A stretch of DNA of 17,825 nucleotides, taken from DATKDU01 sp035649415 (GTDB taxonomy: Bacteria; Planctomycetota; Planctomycetia; Pirellulales; Pirellulaceae). The position numbers and the translations under genes were made by a program. This document shows, piece after piece, positions 6,419 to 14,321 of the stretch; within the stretch, counting starts at the first letter, position 1; each line of letters begins with the position of its first letter. The stretch covers positions 1 through 17,825 of the forward strand of contig DASRJP010000470.1 in the NCBI GenBank assembly GCA_035649415.1, written 5' to 3'. Under the pieces are notes generated by a model. The model did not search any database. It saw only the letters and a list, made by a program, of their open reading frames with translations, and was not told the DNA's origin.

Positions 6419-7711
6419 CTATTTGCCGACGGCATACAGTGCGTCGAACGTCCGCAAGTAGATGCGGCCGCCGGAAATGACCGGCGAGGAGGTAATCGTC
6501 TCGGTCATGTCGTTGACGGAAAGCAGCTCGAACTTCTTGCCCGCCTTGATGACGCTCACCTTACCATTGCGAGCCGCCGTGTAAACCTTCCCGTCAGCAT
6601 AGACGGGCGAAGCCCGGTGGCGATCGACGGTCGTCCGCTGGTCATAGTATTCCTCGCCGGTGCTGGCATCCAGGCAGACGAGGTTGCCGTTCTCGCGACA
6701 CATGTAGACCAGGCCGTCCACAACCAGTGGCGAGGGGACATCGGTCGTGTCGCGCAGCCGCCGCCAGTGGAAATGCTGCTCCTTGTCGGTGATGTCGCCA
6801 GTGCCGTCGGGCTTGATGCAGAAGACGACCTGGTGCTTGGCGGTGGGCAGGACGATGAAACCGTCCGCGGCGGCAGGCGAGGCGACGAAACGCAGCGTCG
6901 GATGATATGTCCCTTTGGGATTGAGATCGCCGCAGCGGAAGATTTCGCGGCCGTCTTTCAAATCGTAGGCGATCGCATAATCCGCTCCGTGGGTGAGGAG
7001 AAATTCGCGCTGCGCATCGCGGTAGAGGATCGGCGAGGCGTAGGAGTGTTCGTTTTCGTTGTCCGCCCCAGTGACGCGATCCGATTTCCAAATCTGCTTG
7101 CCGGTGGCTGCATCGAGACAGATGACCAGCGCTTCGCTGGTGGCGGCGTTGTAATCGCCGTGAATCATCTGGAGAAAAAGCCGTCCATTGTCGAGCACGG
7201 GCGTGCTTGTGAGCCCGAACTGAATCTTGAACTTGCCGTACCGATCCTCGAGATCGAATTTCCATATTTCTTTGCCATCGACCGTGTAGCAGCCAAGGGT
7301 GCCGTCGGCCAGCATGGCCCAAACGTGCTTGCCATCGGTGCTGGGGGAATTGGAGGCGACGTTTCCTTCGTCGCCGCGGACTGTGTGGTCGCCCGTGGAG
7401 AGCTTTTGCCGCCACTGCTGTTTGCCGTCGGTGCCGACGCACATCAGGATCAAATCGGCTCCGTCGGCACTTGTCAGAAAAATTCGGTCTCCCCATACGA
7501 CAGGCGTCGAGCCGGCCTGGCCCGGCAGCGCCAGCCGCCAAGCGATGTTTTCGGTCTGGCTCCACTTCACCGGCAGGTTTTTCTCGTGGCTGACGCCGTC
7601 GAGCTTGGCGCCGCGCCACTGAGGCCAGTTTTCGGCGACTGCCGATGCAGTCAGCAGTCCCAGCAGGGCGACGATGAGACAACCGGTGCGCACAGCGACA
7701 GAGCGAGACAT
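6419..7711 (-). CDS. Secreted PQQ-type beta-propeller protein (BamB-like repeats), 430 aa
   Basis: The chosen start is ATG 7711, giving a clean signal peptide (MSRSVAVRTGCLIVALLGLL...) cleaved after AVA at residue 26. The frame is open up to 7888, but that extension lacks coding character. The mature protein starts with NWPQWRG (28-34), a hallmark of planctomycete and related PQQ-repeat proteins. Propeller blades recur: GSTPVVWGDRIFL, TSTPVLDNGRLFL, YASPILYRDA, PSPLVVDGLVYM, ASPVYADGKVYT and SSPVISGGRIYL. It probably forms a seven- to eight-bladed propeller in the periplasm. Bound PQQ or dehydrogenase activity is not implied, because many members are scaffolds. It heads the six-gene minus-strand cluster and overlaps or nearly abuts the next gene. 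Confidence 0.92.
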   Translation of the reverse strand: MSRSVAVRTGCLIVALLGLLTASAVAENWPQWRGAKLDGVSHEKNLPVKWSQTENIAWRLALPGQAGSTPVVWGDRIFLTSADGADLILMCVGTDGKQQWRQKLSTGDHTVRGDEGNVASNSPSTDGKHVWAMLADGTLGCYTVDGKEIWKFDLEDRYGKFKIQFGLTSTPVLDNGRLFLQMIHGDYNAATSEALVICLDAATGKQIWKSDRVTGADNENEHSYASPILYRDAQREFLLTHGADYAIAYDLKDGREIFRCGDLNPKGTYHPTLRFVASPAAADGFIVLPTAKHQVVFCIKPDGTGDITDKEQHFHWRRLRDTTDVPSPLVVDGLVYMCRENGNLVCLDASTGEEYYDQRTTVDRHRASPVYADGKVYTAARNGKVSVIKAGKKFELLSVNDMTETITSSPVISGGRIYLRTFDALYAVGK

Positions 7712-7893
7712 GGGGGATTCCTGAGCGGGTGGGCTAGTGGCAGTCCGATGTGGAACGGCCGGCAGGATGCACGTAGTTTGAATGACCCGAAGCGGGTGGT
7801 CAAGGATCGCATCGCCTGGCCGCGGATCGTGAGTCATAATGGAGACGTTCCAACGCCGCTTGCTGGCCGCCAAAGGACCGCGAATCATTGCCG
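7712..7893. promoter_or_regulatory. Divergent intergenic region between the PQQ-type and ABC1 genes
   Basis: Promoters for both the minus-strand cluster and the ABC1-kinase gene should lie here. A small hairpin ACCCG-aag-CGGGT occupies 7785-7797. On the minus strand TTGACC followed 17 bases later by CAAACT is a possible but poor sigma-70 match. No operator was recognised. Confidence 0.3.
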
Positions 7894-9633
7894 ATGAACA
7901 TCTACCGCAACGTCAAACGCTGGACGGAAATCATCGGCGTGCTCTCCAAGTACGGGCTGGCGGATTGGTTGAGTCACACGAACATCGAATTCATGAAGGA
8001 TCGGCTGCGGGACAAGCAGGGGGAAGTTCTGGCCAGACTGTCGCGCGAAGCCCGCATCCGGCTGGTGCTCAGCGAGTTGGGGCCGACGTTCATCAAATTG
8101 GGGCAACTATTGAGCACCCGCCCCGACGTCGTTGGCGCCGATCTGGCCAATGAACTCAAGCAACTGCAAACTTCGACGCCGGCCGACGCCCCCGAGCAGG
8201 TGCGAAAGACTGTCGAGCGCGAGTTGGGGCAGCCGCTGGACGACCTGTTTGACGAGTTTGATCTGACGCCCATCGCCTCCGCCTCGATCGGCCAGGTCCA
8301 CAAAGCGCGACTCAAATCGGGCGAGCGCGTCGTCGTGAAAGTGCAGCACGCCGGGATCGAGAGCACCGTCGCCGACGACCTGGACGTGCTGATGGGGCTG
8401 GCCCACCTGGCGGAGACGCGGCCGGAGCTGAAACCTTATCGCCCAGTCGCCAACGTGGCCGAGATGGCCCGCACGATTCGCCGCGAGCTCGACTTCGGGC
8501 GCGAAGAGCGCAACCTCCACCAATTCGCCCAGCACTTCAAGGACGACCCCACCATCTGCATTCCGCGGGCCTTCACGGAGCTGTCCACCGCCCGCGTCCT
8601 GACGATGGACTACGTCGAAGGCATTGCCGTCTGCGAACCGGGGCAGCTCGAAGCCACCGGCATTGACCGCGAGGAAGTGGCCCGCCGCGGAGCGGACATT
8701 TATCTCCAGATGATTTTCACGCACGGCTATTTCCACGCCGATCCGCACCCGGGGAACATCGTGGTCCTGCCGGGGAACGTGATCGGGCTGCTCGACTTCG
8801 GGATGGTGGGTCGGATCGACGAGCGGCTGCGGGAGGACATCGAGGAGATGTTGCTGGCGATCGTGAACCACGACGTGCTGATGCTGACGCGGATCATCAA
8901 GCGGATCGGCCAAGCGCCTCCCAACCTGGACGAAGGGGCGCTGAACAACGACGTGGCGGACTTCGTGGGGCATTATGCGACGCAATCGCTGGCGAATTTC
9001 GACCTGGCCGGCGCGCTAACCGACATGATGGAGATCATCCGTCGCTACGGCATCATGCTTTCGCCGCAGGTGGCGATGCTGATCAAGGTGCTGGTGACGC
9101 TGGAGGGGACGAGCAAGCTGCTTTCTCCGCACTTCAGCCTGCTGGAAGTGATGCAGCCCTTCCAGCGCTCGATGCTCCTGAGGCGGCTTTCCCCGGCCCG
9201 GCAATGGCGGAAGCTAAGACGGCTGTACGTCGAGCTGGAGCAAATGGTGGAAGTGCTCCCGCAGCGGATCATGCAGATCATGGAGCAGATCCAATCGGGG
9301 AAGTTCGACGTCCACCTCGATCACCGCGGACTGGGACCGAGCGTCAACCGGCTGGTGCTGGGCATGCTGACCAGCGCGTTGTTTCTCGGCTCGTCGCTGA
9401 TGCTGTCGTACAAGGTACCGCCACTGTTGTTCTACGGGATGAGAACGTATGTCGCTGGTAACCAGGAAGGGTTTCTGAACCGCGTCATCGGGGCGCTCGT
9501 GCGAGCGCTTCAGATATTCGGGCTGGAGGACATTTCGCTGCTGGGTTTGTTGGGGTGCGTCGTCGCCATTCTGGTCGGCCTGCGGCTGCTGCTAGCGATC
9601 GCCAAGTCGGGGCACTTGGATCGGAAGGGATAG
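7894..9633 (+). CDS. ABC1/AarF/UbiB family atypical kinase, 579 aa
   Basis: These protein-kinase-like ATPases support quinone biosynthesis or membrane lipid functions (UbiB, ADCK/Coq8). The family motifs are all present: FIKLGQLLSTRPD with the KxGQ signature (Lys68-Gln71), the Ala-rich loop ASASIGQVHKA (128-138), VVVKVQ with Lys149, RRELDF around 197-201, HADPHPGN (281-288) and LLDFGMVGRI with DFG at 301-303. Two hydrophobic segments near the C-terminus (GMLTSALFLGSSLML and LLGLLGCVVAILVGLRLLL) should anchor it in the membrane, as in UbiB. ATG 7894 gives MNIYRNVKRW. A TTG at 7888 is an alternative that is better spaced (10 nt) from AAGGA. The gene is divergent from the PQQ cluster. Confidence 0.93.
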   Translation: MNIYRNVKRWTEIIGVLSKYGLADWLSHTNIEFMKDRLRDKQGEVLARLSREARIRLVLSELGPTFIKLGQLLSTRPDVVGADLANELKQLQTSTPADAPEQVRKTVERELGQPLDDLFDEFDLTPIASASIGQVHKARLKSGERVVVKVQHAGIESTVADDLDVLMGLAHLAETRPELKPYRPVANVAEMARTIRRELDFGREERNLHQFAQHFKDDPTICIPRAFTELSTARVLTMDYVEGIAVCEPGQLEATGIDREEVARRGADIYLQMIFTHGYFHADPHPGNIVVLPGNVIGLLDFGMVGRIDERLREDIEEMLLAIVNHDVLMLTRIIKRIGQAPPNLDEGALNNDVADFVGHYATQSLANFDLAGALTDMMEIIRRYGIMLSPQVAMLIKVLVTLEGTSKLLSPHFSLLEVMQPFQRSMLLRRLSPARQWRKLRRLYVELEQMVEVLPQRIMQIMEQIQSGKFDVHLDHRGLGPSVNRLVLGMLTSALFLGSSLMLSYKVPPLLFYGMRTYVAGNQEGFLNRVIGALVRALQIFGLEDISLLGLLGCVVAILVGLRLLLAIAKSGHLDRKG

Positions 9634-9658
9634 CGAACGAGCTCGACCGGCATGCGGG

Positions 9659-9817
9659 CTAGCTCACGACGTCCAGCGGCAAGTCCCGCAGCGCGCACTC
9701 CTTAAGCACTCGCTCAATGCGGGTATTCAGCGCGTCAAGCTGGTCCAGCAGTTCATCCTGCTGGGCGTCGATCTCTTCCAGCAACGTTGGCGACGGGGTG
9801 CTAGCGTCGGGGTTCAT
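9659..9817 (-). CDS. Small coiled-coil-like protein, 52 aa
   Basis: ATG 9817 to TAG 9659 encodes MNPDASTPSPTLLEEID..., ending LRDLPLDVVS. Residues 11-40 (LLEEIDAQQDELLDQLDALN then TRIERVLKE) show a heptad-like spacing of leucine and isoleucine with charged residues between, as expected of an amphipathic helix or short coiled coil. No ribosome binding site is visible, but the start overlaps the end of another small open frame by 17 bp, so coupled translation is possible. It is convergent with the ABC1 gene (25 bp gap) and divergent from flhA. Codon third positions are GC-rich as in neighbouring genes. No family was recognised. Confidence 0.6.
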   Translation of the reverse strand: MNPDASTPSPTLLEEIDAQQDELLDQLDALNTRIERVLKECALRDLPLDVVS

Positions 9818-9935
9818 CGGTGTGGCCGGCGGGGTAGAGGGAATCGGCCAGAACCCAGAAATCGACCGTCGCGCTGGGACTAATGACCCCGCCGCTGGAC
9901 GTATCGATTAATCCGCTGCGGAAAAAAAGTCGCAA
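9801..9935 (-). CDS. Candidate small reading frame or gene remnant upstream of the 52-aa gene
   Basis: Read on the minus strand, the frame ends at TAG 9801 with a very protein-like tail (SATVDFWVLADSLYP then AGHTDEPRR). Codons from about 9880 to 9810 show the GC-rich third positions of real genes. No ATG is in frame; the frame extends back to a stop at 10007. The only plausible start is TTG 9935 (44 aa, with GGGA about 10 nt upstream), followed by a run of seven T. It may be a small gene translated ahead of the 52-aa gene, or the 3' remnant of a longer broken gene. Confidence 0.35.
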   Translation of the reverse strand: MRLFFRSGLIDTSSGGVISPSATVDFWVLADSLYPAGHTDEPRR

Positions 9936-10029
9936 GTCAGGAAAATCCCGGCGGCACAGCCTGACCTTGCTTGCAGCCGCCCGTTTTCGTAATGTCCCGC
10001 CCGCTCATCTACCACCATCAAAACGAGCT

Positions 10030-10048
10030 GCGCGGGCCTTCCCCGCGC
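10030..10048 (+). promoter_or_regulatory. GC hairpin in the flhA leader
   Basis: GCGCGGG at 10030-10036 pairs perfectly with CCCGCGC at 10042-10048 across a 5-nt loop. It ends 13 nt before the flhA ATG, which has no Shine-Dalgarno sequence. The hairpin may affect translation initiation, or it may simply be one of the dispersed GC palindromes. Confidence 0.4.
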
Positions 10049-10061
10049 GGCCTTGGGCATC

Positions 10062-12149
10062 ATGCCGCGCTTGTCTCGATATCAGGATCTCGTGCTTCCG
10101 CTGGGGCTGATCGCCAGCGTGCTGGTGATCCTCGTGCCGCTGCCGTCACCGCTGTTGGATGTGCTGTTGGCGGCCAATATCACGCTGTCGGTGCTCGTGC
10201 TGCTGACGACAATCTACGTTCGCACGCCGCTGGAGTTCAACGTCTTTCCGTCGCTGCTGCTAGCCACCACGCTAATGCGGCTGGTGCTTAACGTAGCCTC
10301 TACGCGGCTGATCCTGACGCGCGGCGCCAGCGACGGTCTGGACGCAGCCGGCCATGTCATCCGCGCCTTCGGCGAATTCGTCGCCGGCGACGAGGTTGTG
10401 GTCGGCATCATCCTGTTTGTAATCATCGTGGTCATCCAGTTCGTGGTGATCACTAAAGGGGCAACGCGGATCAGCGAAGTGGCCGCGCGCTTTGCCCTGG
10501 ACGGTATGCCGGGCCGCCAGATGGCCATCGACGCCGACCTTAGTGCCGGCATCATCGACGAGAAAGAAGCTCAGCGACGCCGAGAGGAAATCACGCAGCA
10601 AGCCGATTTTTTCGGGGCCATGGACGGCGCCAGCAAGTTCGTCCGCGGCGACGCGATCGCAGGCATCGTCATCACGCTCGTGAATATCGTAGGGGGCTTT
10701 GTCATCGGCGTTTTCCAGCAGGGGATGGGCTGGAGTCAGGCCGCCGACGTGTTTACCAAACTGACGATTGGCGACGGCCTGGTGACCCAGGTGCCAGCAT
10801 TTCTCGTGTCGCTTGCCGCGGGTCTGATCACCACGCGCAGCAGCCAGAAAACTGACTTGCCAGTGCAGTTCATCAGCCAGATCTTCACCAACCCCCGCGC
10901 GCTACTAGTCACTGCCGGCTTCCTCGGCATTCTCGTCCTCACGAACCTCCCCAAAGTGCCGCTGCTGGCCCTGGGGGCCGGCTGCGGCGGCCTGGCGCTG
11001 CTGCTGACGCGCAACAAGAGAGCTGAAGACGAGCAGCGGGCAGCGAAGATCAAGGCGGAGGAGCAGGCCAAAAAGCCAGCGGAACAGAGGATCGAAGATT
11101 TTCTGGCCATCGACCCAATGGAAATCGAGATTGGGGCTGGGCTCGTGAAGCTCGCCAGTCCCAAATATGGCGGTGATTTGCTTCCCCGCATCTCTGGCAT
11201 TCGCCAGTCGGTTGCCGCCGACCTGGGGATCATCCTCCCCAAGGTCCGCGTTCGGGACAACATTCGCCTCGGGGAAAACGAGTATCGGATCAAGATCGCG
11301 GGCAATCCGGTCGGCGGCGGCAAGGTGCTGCCAGGAAAGCTTCTGGCCATCGACACTGGCCACACCAGCGGCCAGCTCCCGGGCCTCGAGACTCGCGATC
11401 CCGCATTCGAGCAGCCGGCGGTATGGATCGACCACGCGTTGGCCGAGCGGGCGACCGTCCTGGGATATACCGCGGTCGAGGCGCCCGCCGTGCTGGCAAC
11501 GCATGTGCAGGAGATCGTCCGGCGGCACGCCGATGAACTGCTGACTCGCGACGCAGTCAGACACTTGATCGACGAACTCAAGAAGGCCATGCCGGCGGTA
11601 GTGGACGAGCTAATCCCGCACACCATGAAGCTGGCGGAAGTGCAGCAGGTGCTTAGATCGCTGCTCCGCGAGGAAGTGCCGATCCGGCAACTGGGGCTGA
11701 TTCTGGAGACGCTGGGGGACAACGCGGCCAAGACCAGGGACGCGGCAATGCTGACGGAGCAAGTCCGCCAGCGGCTGGGGCGAACGATTTGCAGCCGCTA
11801 TCGCAGCGCGGAAGGGACGCTCGATGTGCTGACGCTGGATCCGTCGCTGGAAGACAAAATCTCCAGCGAAATCGAACTCACCGATCGCGGATCGCTCCTT
11901 CGCCTGCCGCCGGCGAAAGTTGACAAAATCTGCGCGGCGATTGCCGCCGAGCTTCGCCGGCTGACCAGCTTGGGGAAGAGGCCGATCCTGCTCGTCAGTC
12001 CCTCGTTGCGGGCGTACCTCAAGCAACTGATGTCGGGAAACCTCCCGCGGCTCACCGTCCTTTCCTTAAGCGAAATCACGCCTGACACGAGGGTGGAAAT
12101 CGTGGGAATCGTGAACGACGACAGAAGATTGCTGACTCCTGACTCCTGA
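10062..12149 (+). CDS. flhA: Flagellar export gate protein FlhA, 695 aa
   Basis: FlhA is the nonameric inner-membrane export gate of the flagellar type III secretion system; its cytoplasmic domain docks chaperone-substrate complexes. The N-terminal half carries about eight helices, starting with VLPLGLIASVLVILVPLPSP. The FHIPEP signature region is visible as TRISEVAARFALDGMPGRQM (135-154), then AIDADLSAGIIDEKEAQRRR with Asp157/Asp159. A charged linker (about 320-350) leads to the cytoplasmic domain ending in VEIVGIVNDDR. ATG 10062 is preferred; a TTG at 10053 would add three residues. The last residues (LLTPDS) come from a CTGACTC heptamer array that also fills the 9-bp gap to flhF. The gene heads the flagellar block; flhB is not in the window. 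Confidence 0.97.
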   Translation: MPRLSRYQDLVLPLGLIASVLVILVPLPSPLLDVLLAANITLSVLVLLTTIYVRTPLEFNVFPSLLLATTLMRLVLNVASTRLILTRGASDGLDAAGHVIRAFGEFVAGDEVVVGIILFVIIVVIQFVVITKGATRISEVAARFALDGMPGRQMAIDADLSAGIIDEKEAQRRREEITQQADFFGAMDGASKFVRGDAIAGIVITLVNIVGGFVIGVFQQGMGWSQAADVFTKLTIGDGLVTQVPAFLVSLAAGLITTRSSQKTDLPVQFISQIFTNPRALLVTAGFLGILVLTNLPKVPLLALGAGCGGLALLLTRNKRAEDEQRAAKIKAEEQAKKPAEQRIEDFLAIDPMEIEIGAGLVKLASPKYGGDLLPRISGIRQSVAADLGIILPKVRVRDNIRLGENEYRIKIAGNPVGGGKVLPGKLLAIDTGHTSGQLPGLETRDPAFEQPAVWIDHALAERATVLGYTAVEAPAVLATHVQEIVRRHADELLTRDAVRHLIDELKKAMPAVVDELIPHTMKLAEVQQVLRSLLREEVPIRQLGLILETLGDNAAKTRDAAMLTEQVRQRLGRTICSRYRSAEGTLDVLTLDPSLEDKISSEIELTDRGSLLRLPPAKVDKICAAIAAELRRLTSLGKRPILLVSPSLRAYLKQLMSGNLPRLTVLSLSEITPDTRVEIVGIVNDDRRLLTPDS
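12132..12145 (+). repeat. Heptamer array CTGACTC at the flhA-flhF junction
   Basis: CTGACTC occurs twice in register (12132-12138 and 12139-12145) and is followed by CTGACCC. It encodes the end of FlhA and its stop codon and reaches into the short gap before flhF. Confidence 0.55.
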
Positions 12150-12158
12150 CCCCCAACC

Positions 12159-13340
12159 ATGGACGTTCGCACCTACCGAGCCAAGACTCTCGCCGAGGCA
12201 CTTCGCCTCGTGCGCCAGGATCTCGGTCCGGAGGCGTCCCTGCTGCATACGCGGCAAATTGGCGGCGGCGCATGGCGGTGGCTCGTGGGAGGTCCCGAAA
12301 TCGAAGTAACCGCCTCCAGCCAGGAGCAAGCCCCCTCCGTCCTGCGACAAGCTGACCAGCGACTGCCGCGTGCCGATTTACTCGATTTTCGCAGCCAATT
12401 TCGCGAGCATCTGCGGCGCCAGCGCAGCGGTCGGTCATCCGCGCTGGAGGATGTGGTGCGTCACCCCATACACGGTCTGGAAGGTCTGCCGTCGCTGCTG
12501 GCGCGAATCGGCCGGCAGCTCGCAGCACAGCAAATCGATCCGGCTGCGACCGGCCTACTGATCGCAGAATTACGCGAGATGGCCGAGCTAGAAGGACTGC
12601 GGAGCTGGCGCCAGTTGTGCCAGCAACTGATCCAGCTCGTGGCAGCCAGGATCGCGACTGGCGCACCGGTGCGCCTATTGCCCGCGTCGCGCCGCATCGT
12701 GGCGCTGGTCGGACCGACCGGCGTCGGCAAAACGACGACGGTGGCCAAGCTCGCAGCCAACTTTCACCTGCAAGGAAAGCGGGTCTCGCTAATTGCCATC
12801 TCTTACCATAAGGTGGCGACGATCGATCGACTTCGGACTTATGCCCAGCTCATGCATTTGCCGATGGAAGTGGTCGCTTCCGCGCAACAGTTGCGCGCGG
12901 CGCTCGTCCGCTATGCGGAGATGGACCTGGTGCTGCTCGACACGGCCGGTTTGGGCCCGCGCGACAACCAGCAGGTCCGACAGCTAGCCGACCTACTGGC
13001 CCAGGCCAGACCCGATCAGACGCATCTCGTGCTGTCCGGCGCGTCGTCAGCCAGCAGTTTGGCGGCCGCTGCGGAAACTTTTGCCGCCATTGGTGCCAGC
13101 GCCGTCGTGCTGACGAAAATCGACGAGGCCGCCACGGCGGGAAGCTTGTTGCCGCTGCTAACGGACCCGAGCTTGCCGGTCAGCTACGTCACCAGCGGTC
13201 AGAACGTGCCGCATGACATCCGTCCGGCGGACAGGCAACGACTTGCGAAACTGGTTGTTGGCGAGGCGGTTGCCGCCGGCGCACAAGAGGCAAACGAACG
13301 AATGTGGAGTCACCGAAACGACTTTGCTGGCGATTGCTAG
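12159..13340 (+). CDS. flhF: Flagellar SRP-type GTPase FlhF, 393 aa
   Basis: FlhF is a signal-recognition-particle-type GTPase that targets the flagellar base to its site at the membrane. The N-terminus MDVRTYRAKTLAEALRLVRQ and GPEASLLHTRQ is the typical FlhF start. A helical region follows at about 95-165, then the G domain: P-loop GPTGVGKTT at 185-193 with Lys191, DTAG at 261-264 and TKID at 319-322. The SRP-GTPase motif usually reading DTYRxAAxxQL is here ISYHKVATIDRL (214-225), so the conserved Asp and Arg are missing. ATG 12159 lies 9 bp after the flhA stop and the gene ends 4 bp before flhG, consistent with an operon. Confidence 0.93.
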   Translation: MDVRTYRAKTLAEALRLVRQDLGPEASLLHTRQIGGGAWRWLVGGPEIEVTASSQEQAPSVLRQADQRLPRADLLDFRSQFREHLRRQRSGRSSALEDVVRHPIHGLEGLPSLLARIGRQLAAQQIDPAATGLLIAELREMAELEGLRSWRQLCQQLIQLVAARIATGAPVRLLPASRRIVALVGPTGVGKTTTVAKLAANFHLQGKRVSLIAISYHKVATIDRLRTYAQLMHLPMEVVASAQQLRAALVRYAEMDLVLLDTAGLGPRDNQQVRQLADLLAQARPDQTHLVLSGASSASSLAAAAETFAAIGASAVVLTKIDEAATAGSLLPLLTDPSLPVSYVTSGQNVPHDIRPADRQRLAKLVVGEAVAAGAQEANERMWSHRNDFAGDC

Positions 13341-13344
13341 CCCC

Positions 13345-14187
13345 ATGTCCCATGATCCGGCCGCATTTCCGAAAACGATGATGAAACGCGTTTCGCTGTC
13401 GAATTCCCCCGGCATGCCCCGGCCGCACATCCTTGCCGTGTCCGGCGGCCAGGTGGGCGTCGGAGCGACCACGATCGGCGTCAACCTGGCGATCGCCCTG
13501 GTGCAGCAAGGCCAGCGGACGGTGATCGTCGATGCCGACCTGGCCCGCGCCGACGTGGCCCGACACTGCGGCATTACGCCCACCGCCAACATCGCCGAAG
13601 TCCTGGCGGGGAAACGCAGCATTCACGAAGTCCTGGAGCGCGGCCCGGGGGGCATTCAACTGGCGGCGGGCTGCGACAGCCCGCATTGCCGCGCGCTGTG
13701 CACCGATCGCTCCATTGGCCGGCTACTTGCGCAGATCGAGGCGCTGGGGCGCCACGCCGAGGCCGTGGTGATCGACGCGGGGAGTACGCCAACGGACCTG
13801 ACGAGCCGGATCTGGCAGGCGGCGGATCAGGTCGTCGTCGTGACGGCGCCGGACTCGGTGGCCGTCATGGATGCCTACGCGCTGATCAAAACGCTGACCG
13901 GAGGGAAAGAGAAATTGGGTCCGCTGTCGCTGGTGGTGAATCACGTCGGCAGCGAAACCCTCGCCAGCGACGTGCATCGCCGCATGCACCGCTCCTGCCA
14001 GCGCTTTCTTGGGGTCGGCATCGAGCACGCCGGTTGGATTCCGCCGGTTGCTCGCGGCCAACATGCGGCTTGTGGGGCAGCGGCGTGGATGCTCGACGAG
14101 CCGACTCCCGAGGCGGCGCAAAAAATGGAACAGGTTGCCGGGCGGCTGCTGGCGGGGGGAAAGACCACCGGCCTCGACGCAGCATGA
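13345..14187 (+). CDS. flhG: MinD-like ATPase FlhG (FleN/YlxH family), 280 aa, with degenerate P-loop
   Basis: FlhG is a MinD/ParA-type ATPase that limits flagellar number and stimulates FlhF GTPase. ATG 13345 lies 4 bp after the flhF stop. The fold is recognisable: PHILAVSGGQVGVGATTIGV then NLAIAL at the P-loop, VIVDADLARADVARHCGI (60-77), ANIAEVLAGKRSIHEVLERG, Walker B AVVIDAGSTPTDLTSR (140-155) and VVVVTAPDSVAVMDAYALIK. The deviant Walker A normally reads KGGxGKT. Here the two lysines correspond to Gln36 and Ala41, so ATP hydrolysis may be impaired. The N-terminal DQAxxLR activator motif of classical FlhG is not seen. An alternative inner start is MKRVSLSN. Family is firm, orthology to FlhG rests on context. 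Confidence 0.88.
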   Translation: MSHDPAAFPKTMMKRVSLSNSPGMPRPHILAVSGGQVGVGATTIGVNLAIALVQQGQRTVIVDADLARADVARHCGITPTANIAEVLAGKRSIHEVLERGPGGIQLAAGCDSPHCRALCTDRSIGRLLAQIEALGRHAEAVVIDAGSTPTDLTSRIWQAADQVVVVTAPDSVAVMDAYALIKTLTGGKEKLGPLSLVVNHVGSETLASDVHRRMHRSCQRFLGVGIEHAGWIPPVARGQHAACGAAAWMLDEPTPEAAQKMEQVAGRLLAGGKTTGLDAA

Positions 14188-14287
14188 GCAAAATTGCCAG
14201 GCTGCAGCTGGTGACAAACAATCGTATTCCTCTAGGGATCGGAAAAAGTGTGAAGTTCGGTTCAACTCATCGCGGCACCCCGACCGA

Positions 14288-14321
14288 TAACGAAGCGGCG
14301 CTAAAGCGCCTGTTAGCGTTA
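14288..14321 (+). promoter_or_regulatory. Nested alternative hairpins between flhG and the next gene
   Basis: Two mutually exclusive stems share bases: GGCGC-TAAA-GCGCC (14297-14310) and CGCTAA/TTAGCG (14299-14304 with 14313-14318). TAACG (14288-14292) can also pair with CGTTA (14317-14321) outside the first stem. ACCGATAA at 14283-14290 resembles the sigma-28 -10 element GCCGATAA, but no TAAA-type -35 element lies at the usual distance. A leader or attenuator role is a guess. Confidence 0.3.

Noticed and set aside
3842..7897. A 1351-codon open frame on the plus strand opposite four minus-strand genes, most of a fifth and the 5' part of the minus-strand PQQ-type gene's leader
   Set aside because: Its translation is rich in Arg, Gln, Gly and Asp without any recognisable domain, while every gene on the opposite strand shows clear family motifs. 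It is an antisense shadow produced by GC-rich third codon positions.
9950..9985. Possible sigma-54 promoter upstream of flhA (GGCAC ... TTGC)
   Set aside because: The distance between the GG and GC elements is 14 bases instead of the required 10.
13213..13344. Upstream extension of flhG overlapping flhF by 128 bp
   Set aside because: The extension reads as a shadow of flhF; the ATG 4 bp after the flhF stop gives a normal FlhG length and context.
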